Shown here one piece after another: positions 47,232 through 55,533 of a DNA stretch of 64,000 nucleotides. Source of the DNA: Collinsella sp. An268 (GTDB lineage Bacteria > Actinomycetota > Coriobacteriia > Coriobacteriales > Coriobacteriaceae). A program made the position numbers and the translations under genes. Location of the stretch: positions 173,145-237,144 of the forward strand of contig NZ_NFJH01000004.1 in assembly GCF_002159765.1 (NCBI RefSeq), read 5' to 3'. The notes below the pieces were generated by a model, which worked only from the letters and a program-made list of their open reading frames with translations, was not told the DNA's origin and made no database searches. Numbering within the stretch: position 1 is the first letter of the stretch; the number at the start of each line of letters is the position of its first letter.

Positions 47232-47627
47232 ATGAAGCTCCCGACCTCACTTAAACGCACCGCTCAGGCCTTTACCATTGCGCTTTCTTGGGGATACGTC
47301 TGCCTTGCCGTGCCCTTTGCCACCGAGCCGGTGGCGGTGCGGTGGACCGTCTGGTACTTCCAGCCACCAAACGAGGCGTACAGCCTCGAGGCGATTCTAG
47401 CCACAAATCTCCTCGGCGCCGCGCTCGCCCTCGTCCTCGCCGTCCTGGTAGTCGGTCGGCTCCCGGAGCGTGCACGCCAAATGGTCGGCGCGGTGCTTGC
47501 CGTTCTATCTGCCGCCCTATGCGTGTTCTACATTGCTTCCGGCATGTTGCTCGGCCAAATGTGCGCGCTGGCCTTTGGCATCGTCCTCGGCCTCTCAGCG
47601 GTGTACTGGACGCGCACCAAACGATAG
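47232..47627 (+). CDS. Four-TM membrane protein, function unknown
   Basis: 131 residues. ATG 47232 has AGAGG upstream. Four hydrophobic stretches (about 15-30, 52-75, 84-105, 108-125) and short loops suggest an integral membrane protein of the DUF2975-less, hypothetical type. I recognise no family. It lies among accessory genes. Confidence 0.6.
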   Translation: MKLPTSLKRTAQAFTIALSWGYVCLAVPFATEPVAVRWTVWYFQPPNEAYSLEAILATNLLGAALALVLAVLVVGRLPERARQMVGAVLAVLSAALCVFYIASGMLLGQMCALAFGIVLGLSAVYWTRTKR

Positions 47628-47725
47628 AAATGCTCGGGGCGGCAGCGCGAGAGACCGGCGGCACAAGAGACGCGTTCACTGAGCCACCACAGCTACGGGC
47701 TCGGTTTGTCTTATACGGCCTTAGC

Positions 47726-47920
47726 CTACGACTCGCGACGAAGCAGCGATCCGACAACGACTATCAGCGTGGTAACAACAAACGCACCGATTAGCCAAGC
47801 AATAACGCGCGAGATCGTGGGACCGTTTGGGGCAAAGAGCATCGCCGCTACTTCCCCACCGATAGGCCCGCAGACGATTGCGACCACGTCGAACACCTTA
47901 AAACGCTTATCCTTCTCCAT
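47726..47920 (-). CDS. Small two-TM protein, function unknown
   Basis: 64 residues from ATG 47920 (MEKDKRFKVFDVVAIV), with GGGAGC upstream; a start at 47932 would add four residues. Two hydrophobic segments (about 10-30 and 40-58) and an Arg-rich end. No family recognised. Confidence 0.5.
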   Translation of the reverse strand: MEKDKRFKVFDVVAIVCGPIGGEVAAMLFAPNGPTISRVIAWLIGAFVVTTLIVVVGSLLRRES

Positions 47921-47997
47921 GGCAGCTCCCATATACGTCCCGAGGTTTCCCCTTTATCTCGATGCCCTTCTCCCTTTTTTCAGGCCTTTGCCTTCTC

Positions 47998-49095
47998 TTA
48001 AGCATCATCCGCAGGGCCGATGGCGTACAGCCACCGCTCGCCGTAGGGCCCACCCACAAAGTAGAGCATGCCGTCCGCCGCGAGTAGCTGCTGCTCCCAT
48101 ACGTCGCGATCGCGCCCCTCGGCATCAATCACAAGCTCTGGCTCGCCCGGCACGCCGCCCTCTAGTGCTGCGTAATAGATGCCGGCGCGGCCAAGGTAGT
48201 ACATCCCCTCGCCCACGCGCACAGGCGTCGACTCGATCTCCGGCGCATCGTGGCGCTCCAGCACCACGAGCGTCTCGGCATCAAAGACCACGCACTCCCC
48301 TGCCGACGGATTGTAATCCCCGTCGAAGCGCTTCGCGTCTTCATCCTGCGTTGCCGCGTTCATGATCACGTGTCCGTCCGCAAGAAGCGGTCGCGCGCCC
48401 GAGGGAACGCGTTTGGCGGAATCCGTGCAAGCGTCTTGCGCGCTCGTGGCAACTAGAACGCTACCCTCCGCATCCACGCGATAGAGCGTACTGAGCTTAG
48501 ACTGGAAGAAACACGGCAGCCCACCCCCGTCGCTCATAGTGAGGCCCATGTAAACAAGACTGTCCGTCTCAAGAAAATCGAGCGTCTCGCCTGTCTGCAT
48601 GCTCAGCAGACCGAAACCGGAGCCATCCGGCATGGGCAGGAGAAGGCCCGCATCAACCGCAACGGGATACCCAAGTCCGCCGGCCGTATCCAAGCGACCC
48701 TCGAGCTGGCGGGTTCAGCGTACCGCACCCGTAGACGCTTCAACGCAGGCAAGCAACGACATATTATGCAACTGATAGCTCGAATAGCCGACAACAATCG
48801 CAGTGCCGTCCATCGCCAAGCTCGTGCAACGCCAAGGAGCATCGGAAAAGTACAGCGTCTCGCCACCGCCCCATGACGTAATGCCCGGCGAACGCGTCGA
48901 GCAGCAAAGCGTCGCCCACAGCTGCGCGCCCGAGGCGAGATCGAACGCAACGACATAGCCTCCCGACGTTGCCGCATACATCACATCCTGTGATGCAGCA
49001 ATGCTCATGATATCCCCTACGGGATCTTCCTCATCGCTGTCTACGACGGAAAACTGATGCGCGACCTCCCCGCAAATCCCCGCATCTGATATGTG
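47998..49095 (-). pseudogene. Degraded PQQ-type beta-propeller gene
   Basis: One frame runs from 49095 to 47998 with a single TGA at 48715-48717. Upstream of it lies AASQDVMYAATSGGYVVAFD, downstream GYPVAVDAGLLLPMPDG and RDVWEQQLLAADGMLYFVGG. At the stop, TGA replaces the expected TGG (Trp) in the VRW context of a propeller blade. A TAG at 49096 closes the frame upstream and there is no start or signal peptide, so the 5' part is lost. Two lesions make it a pseudogene. Its 3' end is closely related to the fragment at 53742. Confidence 0.75.
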
Positions 49096-49134
49096 CTACG
49101 TTACCTCTATATCGTTTAGTGATGGGAGGATGCC

Positions 49135-49275
49135 ATGGCGCCTACCGGTATGGACCTTTACGCAATCCTGTTCCTCCTCCTGCCCAGAATCGTCTTCGCG
49201 CTCGTGTTCCTGGTGATCACCTATCTCGTGGTGCGCAAGGCCGTGAGAGACGAGCTCAAGAAGAGCGGTCGGTAG
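49135..49275 (+). CDS. 46-residue single-TM protein, family A member 2
   Basis: ATG 49135 with GGGAGGATGCC upstream. It reads MAPTGMDLYAILFLLLPRIV then FALVFLVITYLVVRKAVRDE and LKKSGR. A single membrane segment followed by RKAVRDELKK shows it is a paralog of the 58-residue protein at 46886. It overlaps no other gene and is convergent with the intact beta-propeller gene. Confidence 0.7.
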   Translation: MAPTGMDLYAILFLLLPRIVFALVFLVITYLVVRKAVRDELKKSGR

Positions 49276-49383
49276 CCGCTCGGGCATCTCGACATAGAGC
49301 CTATCTGGCGTTTGCCCGATCGGGTAACTTCACCCTCGGAAGCGCAGGCATCTGTCTCGGCCGTACCCCCGAGAGCGACTTCG

Positions 49384-50829
49384 CTACGCGATGCAGAACA
49401 CGCTCTGCACCTCGCTGGTCCCCGAGGCGATGTACAGCCTGCCCGCCTCATCTACCACAGGGGGCATATCCACGGCGGGGGTCGTGAGTGTCACCTCGTC
49501 GGTCAGCAGAACGGTTGAACCGATCTTTGAGCCGTCCGCGGAAACGCCGAGCCGCCACAGACCGTCACTCGCCACGGTAACCAGCACGATGCCCTCCTCC
49601 TCGGGAGTGCTGAGCACCACCGGGGTCGAACCAAAGGCAAACGCGGTATTGGTGTCCCGCGCTTCGAACGTCTCCAGGTCCACAGCGATGAGATGCCACT
49701 CGCCGCCCTCCGACACGGCTTGGTTCACCAAAGCCGTCCCGCCCACGACGACCGGTCGCGCGCAGGAGGGAAGCGCCGCGGCATCGCCCGTCGCGCCCTC
49801 GTCCCGCACCGTCGAACCTGCGGCGGCGACCGCAGAGGACGCTCGAACGTCCAACGCCCCCTCGTGCACATCGAGAGCATGGAGGGTTCCCGCCTGCGAG
49901 AGCACGAGCAGGCCTCCCGCGCCCGGCACCCCCTCCGGCACCGTGGTAAAGCCGGATCCCGCCGGGGCATCGAGGGCGCAGCGCGCGAGCTCCTCACCCG
50001 TCGCATAGTCGAGCAGCGCCACAGCGGGCTCCTCGGGAACGGGGACAACCAAACCGTCTGCCGCAAGAGCGGGATGGCAGGCGCCGCCGGTGAACGAGAA
50101 GCAGCCGTTGTAGGGGACGGTCCACGCCAGCTCGCCGGTGTCGAGGTTCGTGCAGACTAGGCGCGAGCGGGGCTCGTCCGTCGCGTAGCTGGAAAAGCCT
50201 GCGTAAACGAAGCCGTCGTGCACGACGATATCGGTCGCCTGCCACTTGGTGGGTGCGTACGAGTACGTCACATCCCAAGAACCGTCCTCCTGCAGGCTCT
50301 CCCGCCGCCCGACCACATGCTCGCCCGACGCGCAGGCAACGCTCCACCGTTGGGCGAGGTCTCCTGCCCCATGGGCAGTCAGCGTCCCGTCTGCACGGGC
50401 CGCAAGCACGATGCCCTCGTCCCCCTCCCCCGAACGCTGCACAAACGCCAATGAGCGCACGAGGGGCGAGTACGCATTGCCCTCGGTGCCCCGTGCCACA
50501 AAGGCTCCGGTCTCACGGTCGAGGGAGCAGACAGACCATCCTGCTCCCACATAGACCGTATCATCCGTACAAACGAGGTTAGAGGTGTTGGCCGAATGAG
50601 CGATAGCGACAGGCAGAGATTCCGCGGCGTCGGTCTCCGACGCGCTCTCCACCGCATCGACCTGCCACACGATCGTGCCGGTTGGAAAGTTCGACACAGC
50701 GCGGGCCCCGGGCGCAGCAGAGACAGCCTCTTCCCGCGCAACTCCATCGCAGCCCATAAGGCATGCCGACAGGCCGGCAAACGCCGTGCAGATCAGACCC
50801 CTGCGACTCAGTTCGATGACCCCACCCAT
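49384..50829 (-). CDS. PQQ-type beta-propeller lipoprotein
   Basis: 481 residues. ATG 50829 begins an N-terminal signal (RRGLICTAFAGLSACLMGC) ending in lipobox LMGC, so it is an extracellular lipoprotein. Blade-like units recur every 40-50 residues (VYVGAGWSVCSLDRETGAFVA; LVCTNLDTGELAWTVPY; ADGLVVPVPEEPAVALLDYATGEEL; LIAVDLETFEA), as in PQQ/YVTN propellers. There are no enzymatic residues to assign. It resembles the two broken neighbours. The role is unknown, perhaps as a scaffold or ligand sensor outside the cell. Confidence 0.8.
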   Translation of the reverse strand: MGGVIELSRRGLICTAFAGLSACLMGCDGVAREEAVSAAPGARAVSNFPTGTIVWQVDAVESASETDAAESLPVAIAHSANTSNLVCTDDTVYVGAGWSVCSLDRETGAFVARGTEGNAYSPLVRSLAFVQRSGEGDEGIVLAARADGTLTAHGAGDLAQRWSVACASGEHVVGRRESLQEDGSWDVTYSYAPTKWQATDIVVHDGFVYAGFSSYATDEPRSRLVCTNLDTGELAWTVPYNGCFSFTGGACHPALAADGLVVPVPEEPAVALLDYATGEELARCALDAPAGSGFTTVPEGVPGAGGLLVLSQAGTLHALDVHEGALDVRASSAVAAAGSTVRDEGATGDAAALPSCARPVVVGGTALVNQAVSEGGEWHLIAVDLETFEARDTNTAFAFGSTPVVLSTPEEEGIVLVTVASDGLWRLGVSADGSKIGSTVLLTDEVTLTTPAVDMPPVVDEAGRLYIASGTSEVQSVFCIA

Positions 50830-50926
50830 ATCGCACCACCCTAATCATCAGCATGAGATTCAGAGCAATCTCAAAACATATTGTCACGAGGCGGAAAGCC
50901 CAATAACGCGCGACCCTAGCTCGCGC

Positions 50927-51172
50927 TTATTCCTTGTCGGGGAGCTTGCCAAACGCCTCAAGATATTCGTCGTCCATCCAGTCAATAATGTCGCCCGGCT
51001 TGCAATGAAGAGCCTCGCACATGGCGGTCAGCGTAGAAAAGCGGATGCCTTTCAGACGGCCCGTCTTGATACGCGAAATGTTCACGGGCGAGATGCCGAC
51101 CCTCTCGGCCAGCTCGAGGGAGGACATCTTGCGATCTGCCATAGCTCTATCGAGACGCATGACGATGGGCAC
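50927..51172 (-). CDS. Small Cro/CI-type transcriptional regulator
   Basis: 81 residues from GTG 51172, with GGAGG 6 nt upstream; the longer TTG reading and the internal ATG (MRLDRAMADRKM) are less well placed. The HTH covers about residues 12-60: SLELAERVGISPVNISRIKTGRLKGIRF, with the YozG-like ending CEALHCKPGDIIDW. It is divergent from the secreted-peptide gene 145 bp away and is its likely repressor. Confidence 0.85.
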   Translation of the reverse strand: MPIVMRLDRAMADRKMSSLELAERVGISPVNISRIKTGRLKGIRFSTLTAMCEALHCKPGDIIDWMDDEYLEAFGKLPDKE

Positions 51173-51261
51173 AGACGTCCTCCATTGGACATTTTGCAAT
51201 CCTTGAATTTGAATCGCCGTTTGCGAAAGAAAATTAACCGTCTATAGAACAATATTTTATT

Positions 51262-51289
51262 TTGTCTTTACTATATCTATGATTATATC
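51262..51289 (+). promoter_or_regulatory. Possible promoter of the secreted-peptide gene
   Basis: TTGTCT (51262-51267), a 16-bp spacer and TATATC (51284-51289) in very AT-rich DNA, about 30 bp before the ATG at 51318. Confidence 0.4.
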
Positions 51290-51317
51290 AAGGTATTCCT
51301 CGTGGAGAGGAGAAGCG

Positions 51318-51656
51318 ATGCGAGCACTGAAACGATTCCGCGTGTTCGCGAGCCTGTTGGGGGTGGCACTGTTCGCCGTTACCCTTTCTACAATGGCACC
51401 CGCAACCGCATTTGCAGAACCAGGAATCTCCCCTGCCCGAATTAAAAGCGAACAGGTTGTAGACACTTATTATCACTATGCTTGTTCCAAGAATAGCTCG
51501 CACAACATGGACTACAATTATACTTACAAGCTTTTGACCTTCCAAAATGGCTACAAGCGAAGCAGCCGTCGAACTCTCAATTCATGGCCAGCAGATTTGT
51601 GTGGATGCGGTTCGGGCACGGTCTACATCTATCAGAATATCTATACAATCTACTAG
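51318..51656 (+). CDS. Secreted cysteine-containing peptide, bacteriocin-like
   Basis: 112 residues. ATG 51318 has GGAGAGGAG upstream. An N-terminal signal (basic MRALKRFRVF, then a hydrophobic core) ends at AFA, giving a predicted mature peptide of about 79 residues from EPGISPARIK. The mature part is rich in Tyr, Asn and Ser and has three Cys (56, 95, 97, the last two as CGC). I recognise no named bacteriocin family. An intrinsic terminator follows, then ABC permease and ATPase genes. The layout resembles bacteriocin clusters of the lactococcin-972 kind, but homology is not shown. Confidence 0.6.
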   Translation: MRALKRFRVFASLLGVALFAVTLSTMAPATAFAEPGISPARIKSEQVVDTYYHYACSKNSSHNMDYNYTYKLLTFQNGYKRSSRRTLNSWPADLCGCGSGTVYIYQNIYTIY

Positions 51657-51677
51657 AAAAGCCTCAGCACTTACCAG

Positions 51678-51708
51678 GCCGCCCATTGGCTCTCGACGGG
51701 CGGCTTTT
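51678..51708 (+). terminator. Terminator between peptide and ABC permease genes
   Basis: GCCGCCC (51678-51684) pairs with GGGCGGC (51698-51704) and is followed by TTTT. As it lies within the presumed operon it may cut transport-gene expression relative to the peptide. Confidence 0.75.
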
Positions 51709-51728
51709 ACATTAAGGAAGGGGCAGAT

Positions 51729-52898
51729 ATGCAAGCGGGCAAATTCTCTCTGCACTTGGTCGTCGCTTACTTCAAAAGCGGCATCGCACCCGTTGTGCTC
51801 CTCATTCTGGCAATCAGCTCCCTGCTACCCGCTTTTCCTCAACATTCCATTGTCTCGTTTTCGGCGGAAGAGCCTGACTACTATCAAGAGCTCTATCAAG
51901 AACAACAGGACTACATTGAAACCGGACTCATTGACGATATGCCCGCATATCTTCAAGAGATCACTCGCGAGCAAACTCGGGCGCTCGATTCCGTCGTAAA
52001 CGCATCTGACTCGCAAGCGTATTACGCGGGCATAGCGCAGTACACCGACACCCTCATCGCAACCTACGACAACGGCAACCTTGTTGGAACCGATCGACAG
52101 TCACTAGTAGCAGAAAAAAACCTGTATAGCGCGCTTTCGAAGCTCGACGATCCGCAGTTATACCACGACTCCTCTGAGATGCCCGCGCTTCCCTATACGT
52201 GCTACGTATTTGCTCAAATATCGCCCATCATCTGGCTCATACTGCCCCTAACATGTGCCGCCTTTATTCAAGCCATCACCAAACGACCCCACTTACTGGG
52301 CGGCGCCCCCGTCTCAACCCCAGAGGCAACTATAGCCGATCTAGCAGTCCCCTCCCTTCTGCCTCCTACTCTCCTTATGGTTGCGCTTCTTCCAGCTTTT
52401 CTATTTGTGGGGAGCAGGGAAGGATTCGGATCAACCCTGTATCCTGTGGTCTTTGTTCAGAATTGTCAGGTCATTCAAACGACAGTGGGAACGACCCTGC
52501 TTTGTCAGTTGTCCCTCTTTTTCTGTGCCTGCGTTTTTATCTCCTCGGTTACCCTATTGCTTTCGCAAGTCTCGCAAAACGCTGTCTTTTCTCTGGTAGT
52601 TACAGCGTGCCTCTGCCTGCTGCCCACTATGGATTCGTACTTTAATGTTCTCTATCAAAACGATATGACGGCACAACTCAAAACGTTCTTGCCACTTACC
52701 TACCTTTCCTTTGGGCACATCGCAGGCTACCCGGGAGCATTTCCATCGCTCGACATCTTGCCTTTTGAGGGAGCGTCGTTTCAAACAGGCGTCGCTGTTT
52801 TACTCGTCAGCGCCGCAGTCGTCGTAGCTATTGCCCTCAGTGCCTCGCACCTTGTAAGCGCCTATCGAGCACACAGGAGGGTGAATTACGATGCTTAA
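51729..52898 (+). CDS. ABC-type membrane subunit of the peptide cassette
   Basis: 389 residues. ATG 51729 has GGAAGGGG upstream. One N-terminal membrane segment (about 17-33), a 125-residue extracytoplasmic region rich in Tyr/Gln (residues 35-155), then about five membrane segments to the C-terminus. No family name is certain, but the pairing with an ABC ATPase overlapping by 8 nt, and the extracellular domain, fit a bacteriocin-associated export or self-immunity permease. Codons are more AT-rich than in neighbouring core genes. Confidence 0.75.
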   Translation: MQAGKFSLHLVVAYFKSGIAPVVLLILAISSLLPAFPQHSIVSFSAEEPDYYQELYQEQQDYIETGLIDDMPAYLQEITREQTRALDSVVNASDSQAYYAGIAQYTDTLIATYDNGNLVGTDRQSLVAEKNLYSALSKLDDPQLYHDSSEMPALPYTCYVFAQISPIIWLILPLTCAAFIQAITKRPHLLGGAPVSTPEATIADLAVPSLLPPTLLMVALLPAFLFVGSREGFGSTLYPVVFVQNCQVIQTTVGTTLLCQLSLFFCACVFISSVTLLLSQVSQNAVFSLVVTACLCLLPTMDSYFNVLYQNDMTAQLKTFLPLTYLSFGHIAGYPGAFPSLDILPFEGASFQTGVAVLLVSAAVVVAIALSASHLVSAYRAHRRVNYDA

Positions 52899-53562
52899 GT
52901 TGGAGCACGCAACGATCCGATTCGGATCCCATCTCCTCCTGCGCGATGCGAACCTTGCCCTTGGAAGAGGGTCGATTAAGGGATTTGTTGCTCCCAATGG
53001 CTACGGGAAAACAACGGTTATGCGCATTCTCGCCGGCGAACTCGGCCCCCTGAAGCGCGGTATTGTTCGCATCGATGGCGCCGCGCATCAGAGTGATTTC
53101 CGTTCCCCCGAGGTGCTCTACGTTCCCGGCGACTCCTCGTTTCTCTATCCGTATCTCACTGTAGCTAATCATTTGCGCTTCGCAGCATCTCTTTGGAACA
53201 CGCCGACGGACATCGATTCCGCCGCAGACAGATGCGGCATCGCAGCGTTTATGCACAAACGCGTTGCGCATCTATCGCAAGGCATGAAGCAGCAGGTGAC
53301 GCTCGCTATCGCCTATCTTTGCTCCCCACACTATCTGCTCCTTGATGAGCCTACTAACGCGCTCGACCCCATCAACGTTCAAGCTACCACCGACCTTTTG
53401 AAGGAGATGTCTTGCACGGGAACAGGCATTTTGATTTCGTCCCACATCCTTGAAAATCTCGACACCCTTTGCGATAACGTTCTTCTCATTAAAGACAAGC
53501 GACTCAATGAGACCCGCATTGACGATTCGACTCGGAATCTCTTTCTGCAGTATTACGAATAA
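52891..53562 (+). CDS. ABC ATP-binding protein of the peptide cassette
   Basis: 223 residues, overlapping the permease by 8 nt. The Walker A is APNGYGKTT (about 33-41), with Ala in place of the first Gly and Tyr in place of Ala, an unusual variant; signature HLSQGMKQQVTLAIAYL, Walker B LLLDEPTNALDP and switch His in SSHILENLD are normal. It should drive export, or protect the cell from, the upstream peptide. Transcription of the peptide, permease and ATPase genes is in one direction. Confidence 0.88.
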   Translation: MLKLEHATIRFGSHLLLRDANLALGRGSIKGFVAPNGYGKTTVMRILAGELGPLKRGIVRIDGAAHQSDFRSPEVLYVPGDSSFLYPYLTVANHLRFAASLWNTPTDIDSAADRCGIAAFMHKRVAHLSQGMKQQVTLAIAYLCSPHYLLLDEPTNALDPINVQATTDLLKEMSCTGTGILISSHILENLDTLCDNVLLIKDKRLNETRIDDSTRNLFLQYYE

Positions 53563-53741
53563 AAGATCAGGTAACTAACCATATGTGAGCAAAGTCACGA
53601 GTCATTGAACCCTTAGTGCGAAGGTGTAGCCATACGTCCGCAGATATTCAATCAGGTCCTAGCATCGGTTTGAGTCTCCACCGTGACAAGAACCTGTTGC
53701 GTGGACCGTAGTCCAAAGCTTTTATACGCAGGCGGAGAAGG

Positions 53742-54296
53742 CTACACGCCCACCGTAAATAGACGTCGCTCGCCGTAGGGGCCACCCGTAAAAAACAACA
53801 TATCGTATGCGGTAAGTAGCCGCTGCTCCCACACGTCGCGATTGCGGCCCTCATCGTCGAAGACCAGCTTAGGCTCACCGAGCACCCCGTCGGCAACCGA
53901 AGCGCGATGATAGCGCCAGTTGTTTCCCGCCTGTTCTTCACGCGTGAACCGCACACTCCCCACCGATGCGATCCCGATGCCCGACACATGTCGGCCCTCT
54001 CGCTCGGGGAGAAGATGCCGGGCGACACGGCGTGTCCCAATCTCGATGTCGGCCAACATGCCCGGGAGCGCCGTCACGCTTACAGCAATCCAGCCGAGCG
54101 CCTCGGCTTTGTGGGCGAGCAGTGTCATGAGCGAGGTCTTGCCCATGCCTTGCGCTCCGCAAAAGAGCGTTGTGAGCTCAGGGCGCCTACGCTCGCTACG
54201 GAACGCCCGCTCAAGGGACGCAACGATATCTCGGCGTCCCGTCATGTGAGCGGGAATCTCGCTGAACGAAGGAGTGAAGGGGTTTTCGAGCTCCAT
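53742..54296 (-). pseudogene. AAA ATPase N-terminus fused to a beta-propeller C-terminal fragment
   Basis: 184 residues from ATG 54296 (RBS GGAGGTG). Residues 1-75 look like an AAA P-loop protein: MTGRRDIVASLERAFRSE and Walker A GAQGMGKT. From about residue 125 the sequence changes to GEPKLVFDDEGRNRDVWEQR and FFTGGPYGERRLF, matching the last propeller blade of the pseudogene at 47998. Neither domain is complete (no Walker B or sensor), so I call it a recombined remnant even though the frame is open and well initiated. Confidence 0.65.
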
Positions 54297-54447
54297 GGGG
54301 CACCTCCTCAAGCAACGACTCCAGTTTTGTCGCTAGGTCCAGCGTAGCGTGATGAGGACGGACTTCTAAGTAGTTCTAGGTTTCCCCGAGCTTGCAAGGC
54401 ACGGCCGACAGTAACGCGCGGGCGGCGTCAGAAAAGGCGCCGTTCCG

Positions 54448-55335
54448 TTACGCACCGAGCTCGCCAAAGCCCTCGCCCAGCGCCTCGTTCACATCGGTGA
54501 TGACCATGATGGCATCCTTATCGTGCTCGGCGACGACGGCTTTGAGCAGCTGAATCTCGCGCTTGTCGAGGATGATGAAGAGCATGGGGCGCTCCTCCCC
54601 CGTCCACTCGCCGCGCGCCTGGATGCGCGTCACGCCGCGGTCGAGTCCGTGGAGCACGTCGTGCGCGATGTCCTCGTAGCGCTCCGAGATGATGAAGGCC
54701 GCACGCTGCGTGTTGCCGCCGTCGATGACGCGGTCGACCACAATGCCCGTAACCACCATGGAGAGCGCCGCCGCGAGCGCGTTGTCCACCGAGAACACCG
54801 GTGCGGATGCGGCGCAGATCAGGCAGTCGATCACCATGACCGTGGTGCCGAGCGGCAGCGAGAATTTACGCGCGATGATCTGCGCAACGGTATCGGAGCC
54901 GCCCGTCGAAACGCCGCAGCGAAACGAGAAGCCAAGGCCGAGACCCATGATGATGCCGCCCCAGAGTGCGGGCACCAGAAGCTCCGCATGGGCAAGCGGC
55001 ACCACGAAGGGGGCAAAGAGGTCGGTGAAGAAGCCAAAGAGCAGAAAGCCCGTTGCCGTCTGGATGGCGTAAAGCGCGCCGCCCGAGCGCACCACCAGAA
55101 GCATGATAGCCGCATTCATGACGATGGTCTGCAAGCCGACGGGCAGGTTGATGCCCTGACGCGCCGCAAGCTCATTGATGATGGTGGCGATGCCGGTCAC
55201 CCCGCCTGCAGCGAGACCGTTGGGGATGAGGAACATATCGGTCGCGAGGGCGGCGACGGCGCAGCCAAAGATGACGAGCGGCAGATCGCGCACGAACTGC
55301 GAGCGGATGATAGTGCTGATGCTCCGGGTTACCAT
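54448..55335 (-). CDS. YitT family membrane protein
   Basis: 295 residues. ATG 55335 (MVTRSISTIIRSQFV) has GAAGGGACGG upstream. Five or six N-terminal membrane segments (FGCAVAALATDMFLIPNGLAAGGVTGIATI; VSTGGSDTVAQIIARKF) form the YitT/DUF161 part, and the last about 90 residues (IISERYEDIAHDVLHGLDRGVTRI) the DUF2179 cytoplasmic domain. The transported substrate, if any, is unknown. Lies just before prfB and after the accessory region. Confidence 0.9.
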   Translation of the reverse strand: MVTRSISTIIRSQFVRDLPLVIFGCAVAALATDMFLIPNGLAAGGVTGIATIINELAARQGINLPVGLQTIVMNAAIMLLVVRSGGALYAIQTATGFLLFGFFTDLFAPFVVPLAHAELLVPALWGGIIMGLGLGFSFRCGVSTGGSDTVAQIIARKFSLPLGTTVMVIDCLICAASAPVFSVDNALAAALSMVVTGIVVDRVIDGGNTQRAAFIISERYEDIAHDVLHGLDRGVTRIQARGEWTGEERPMLFIILDKREIQLLKAVVAEHDKDAIMVITDVNEALGEGFGELGA

Positions 55336-55533
55336 GGCCCGTCCCTTCTGCGCACGCCGCACGCGGCTCCCGCCCCGAGAACCGCCCGCACGACGCCGAA
55401 CCTTAACAGGCGCATGGTCGATGAATTGATCGCATGTATTGTAACACGGGCGCTCGGGGCGGCCGCAGCCCTCCCCCGCGCAGCGCCGGGCCTTGAGTTC
55501 GCGCGAACTATCCCAAATACCCGATCACGTCGC

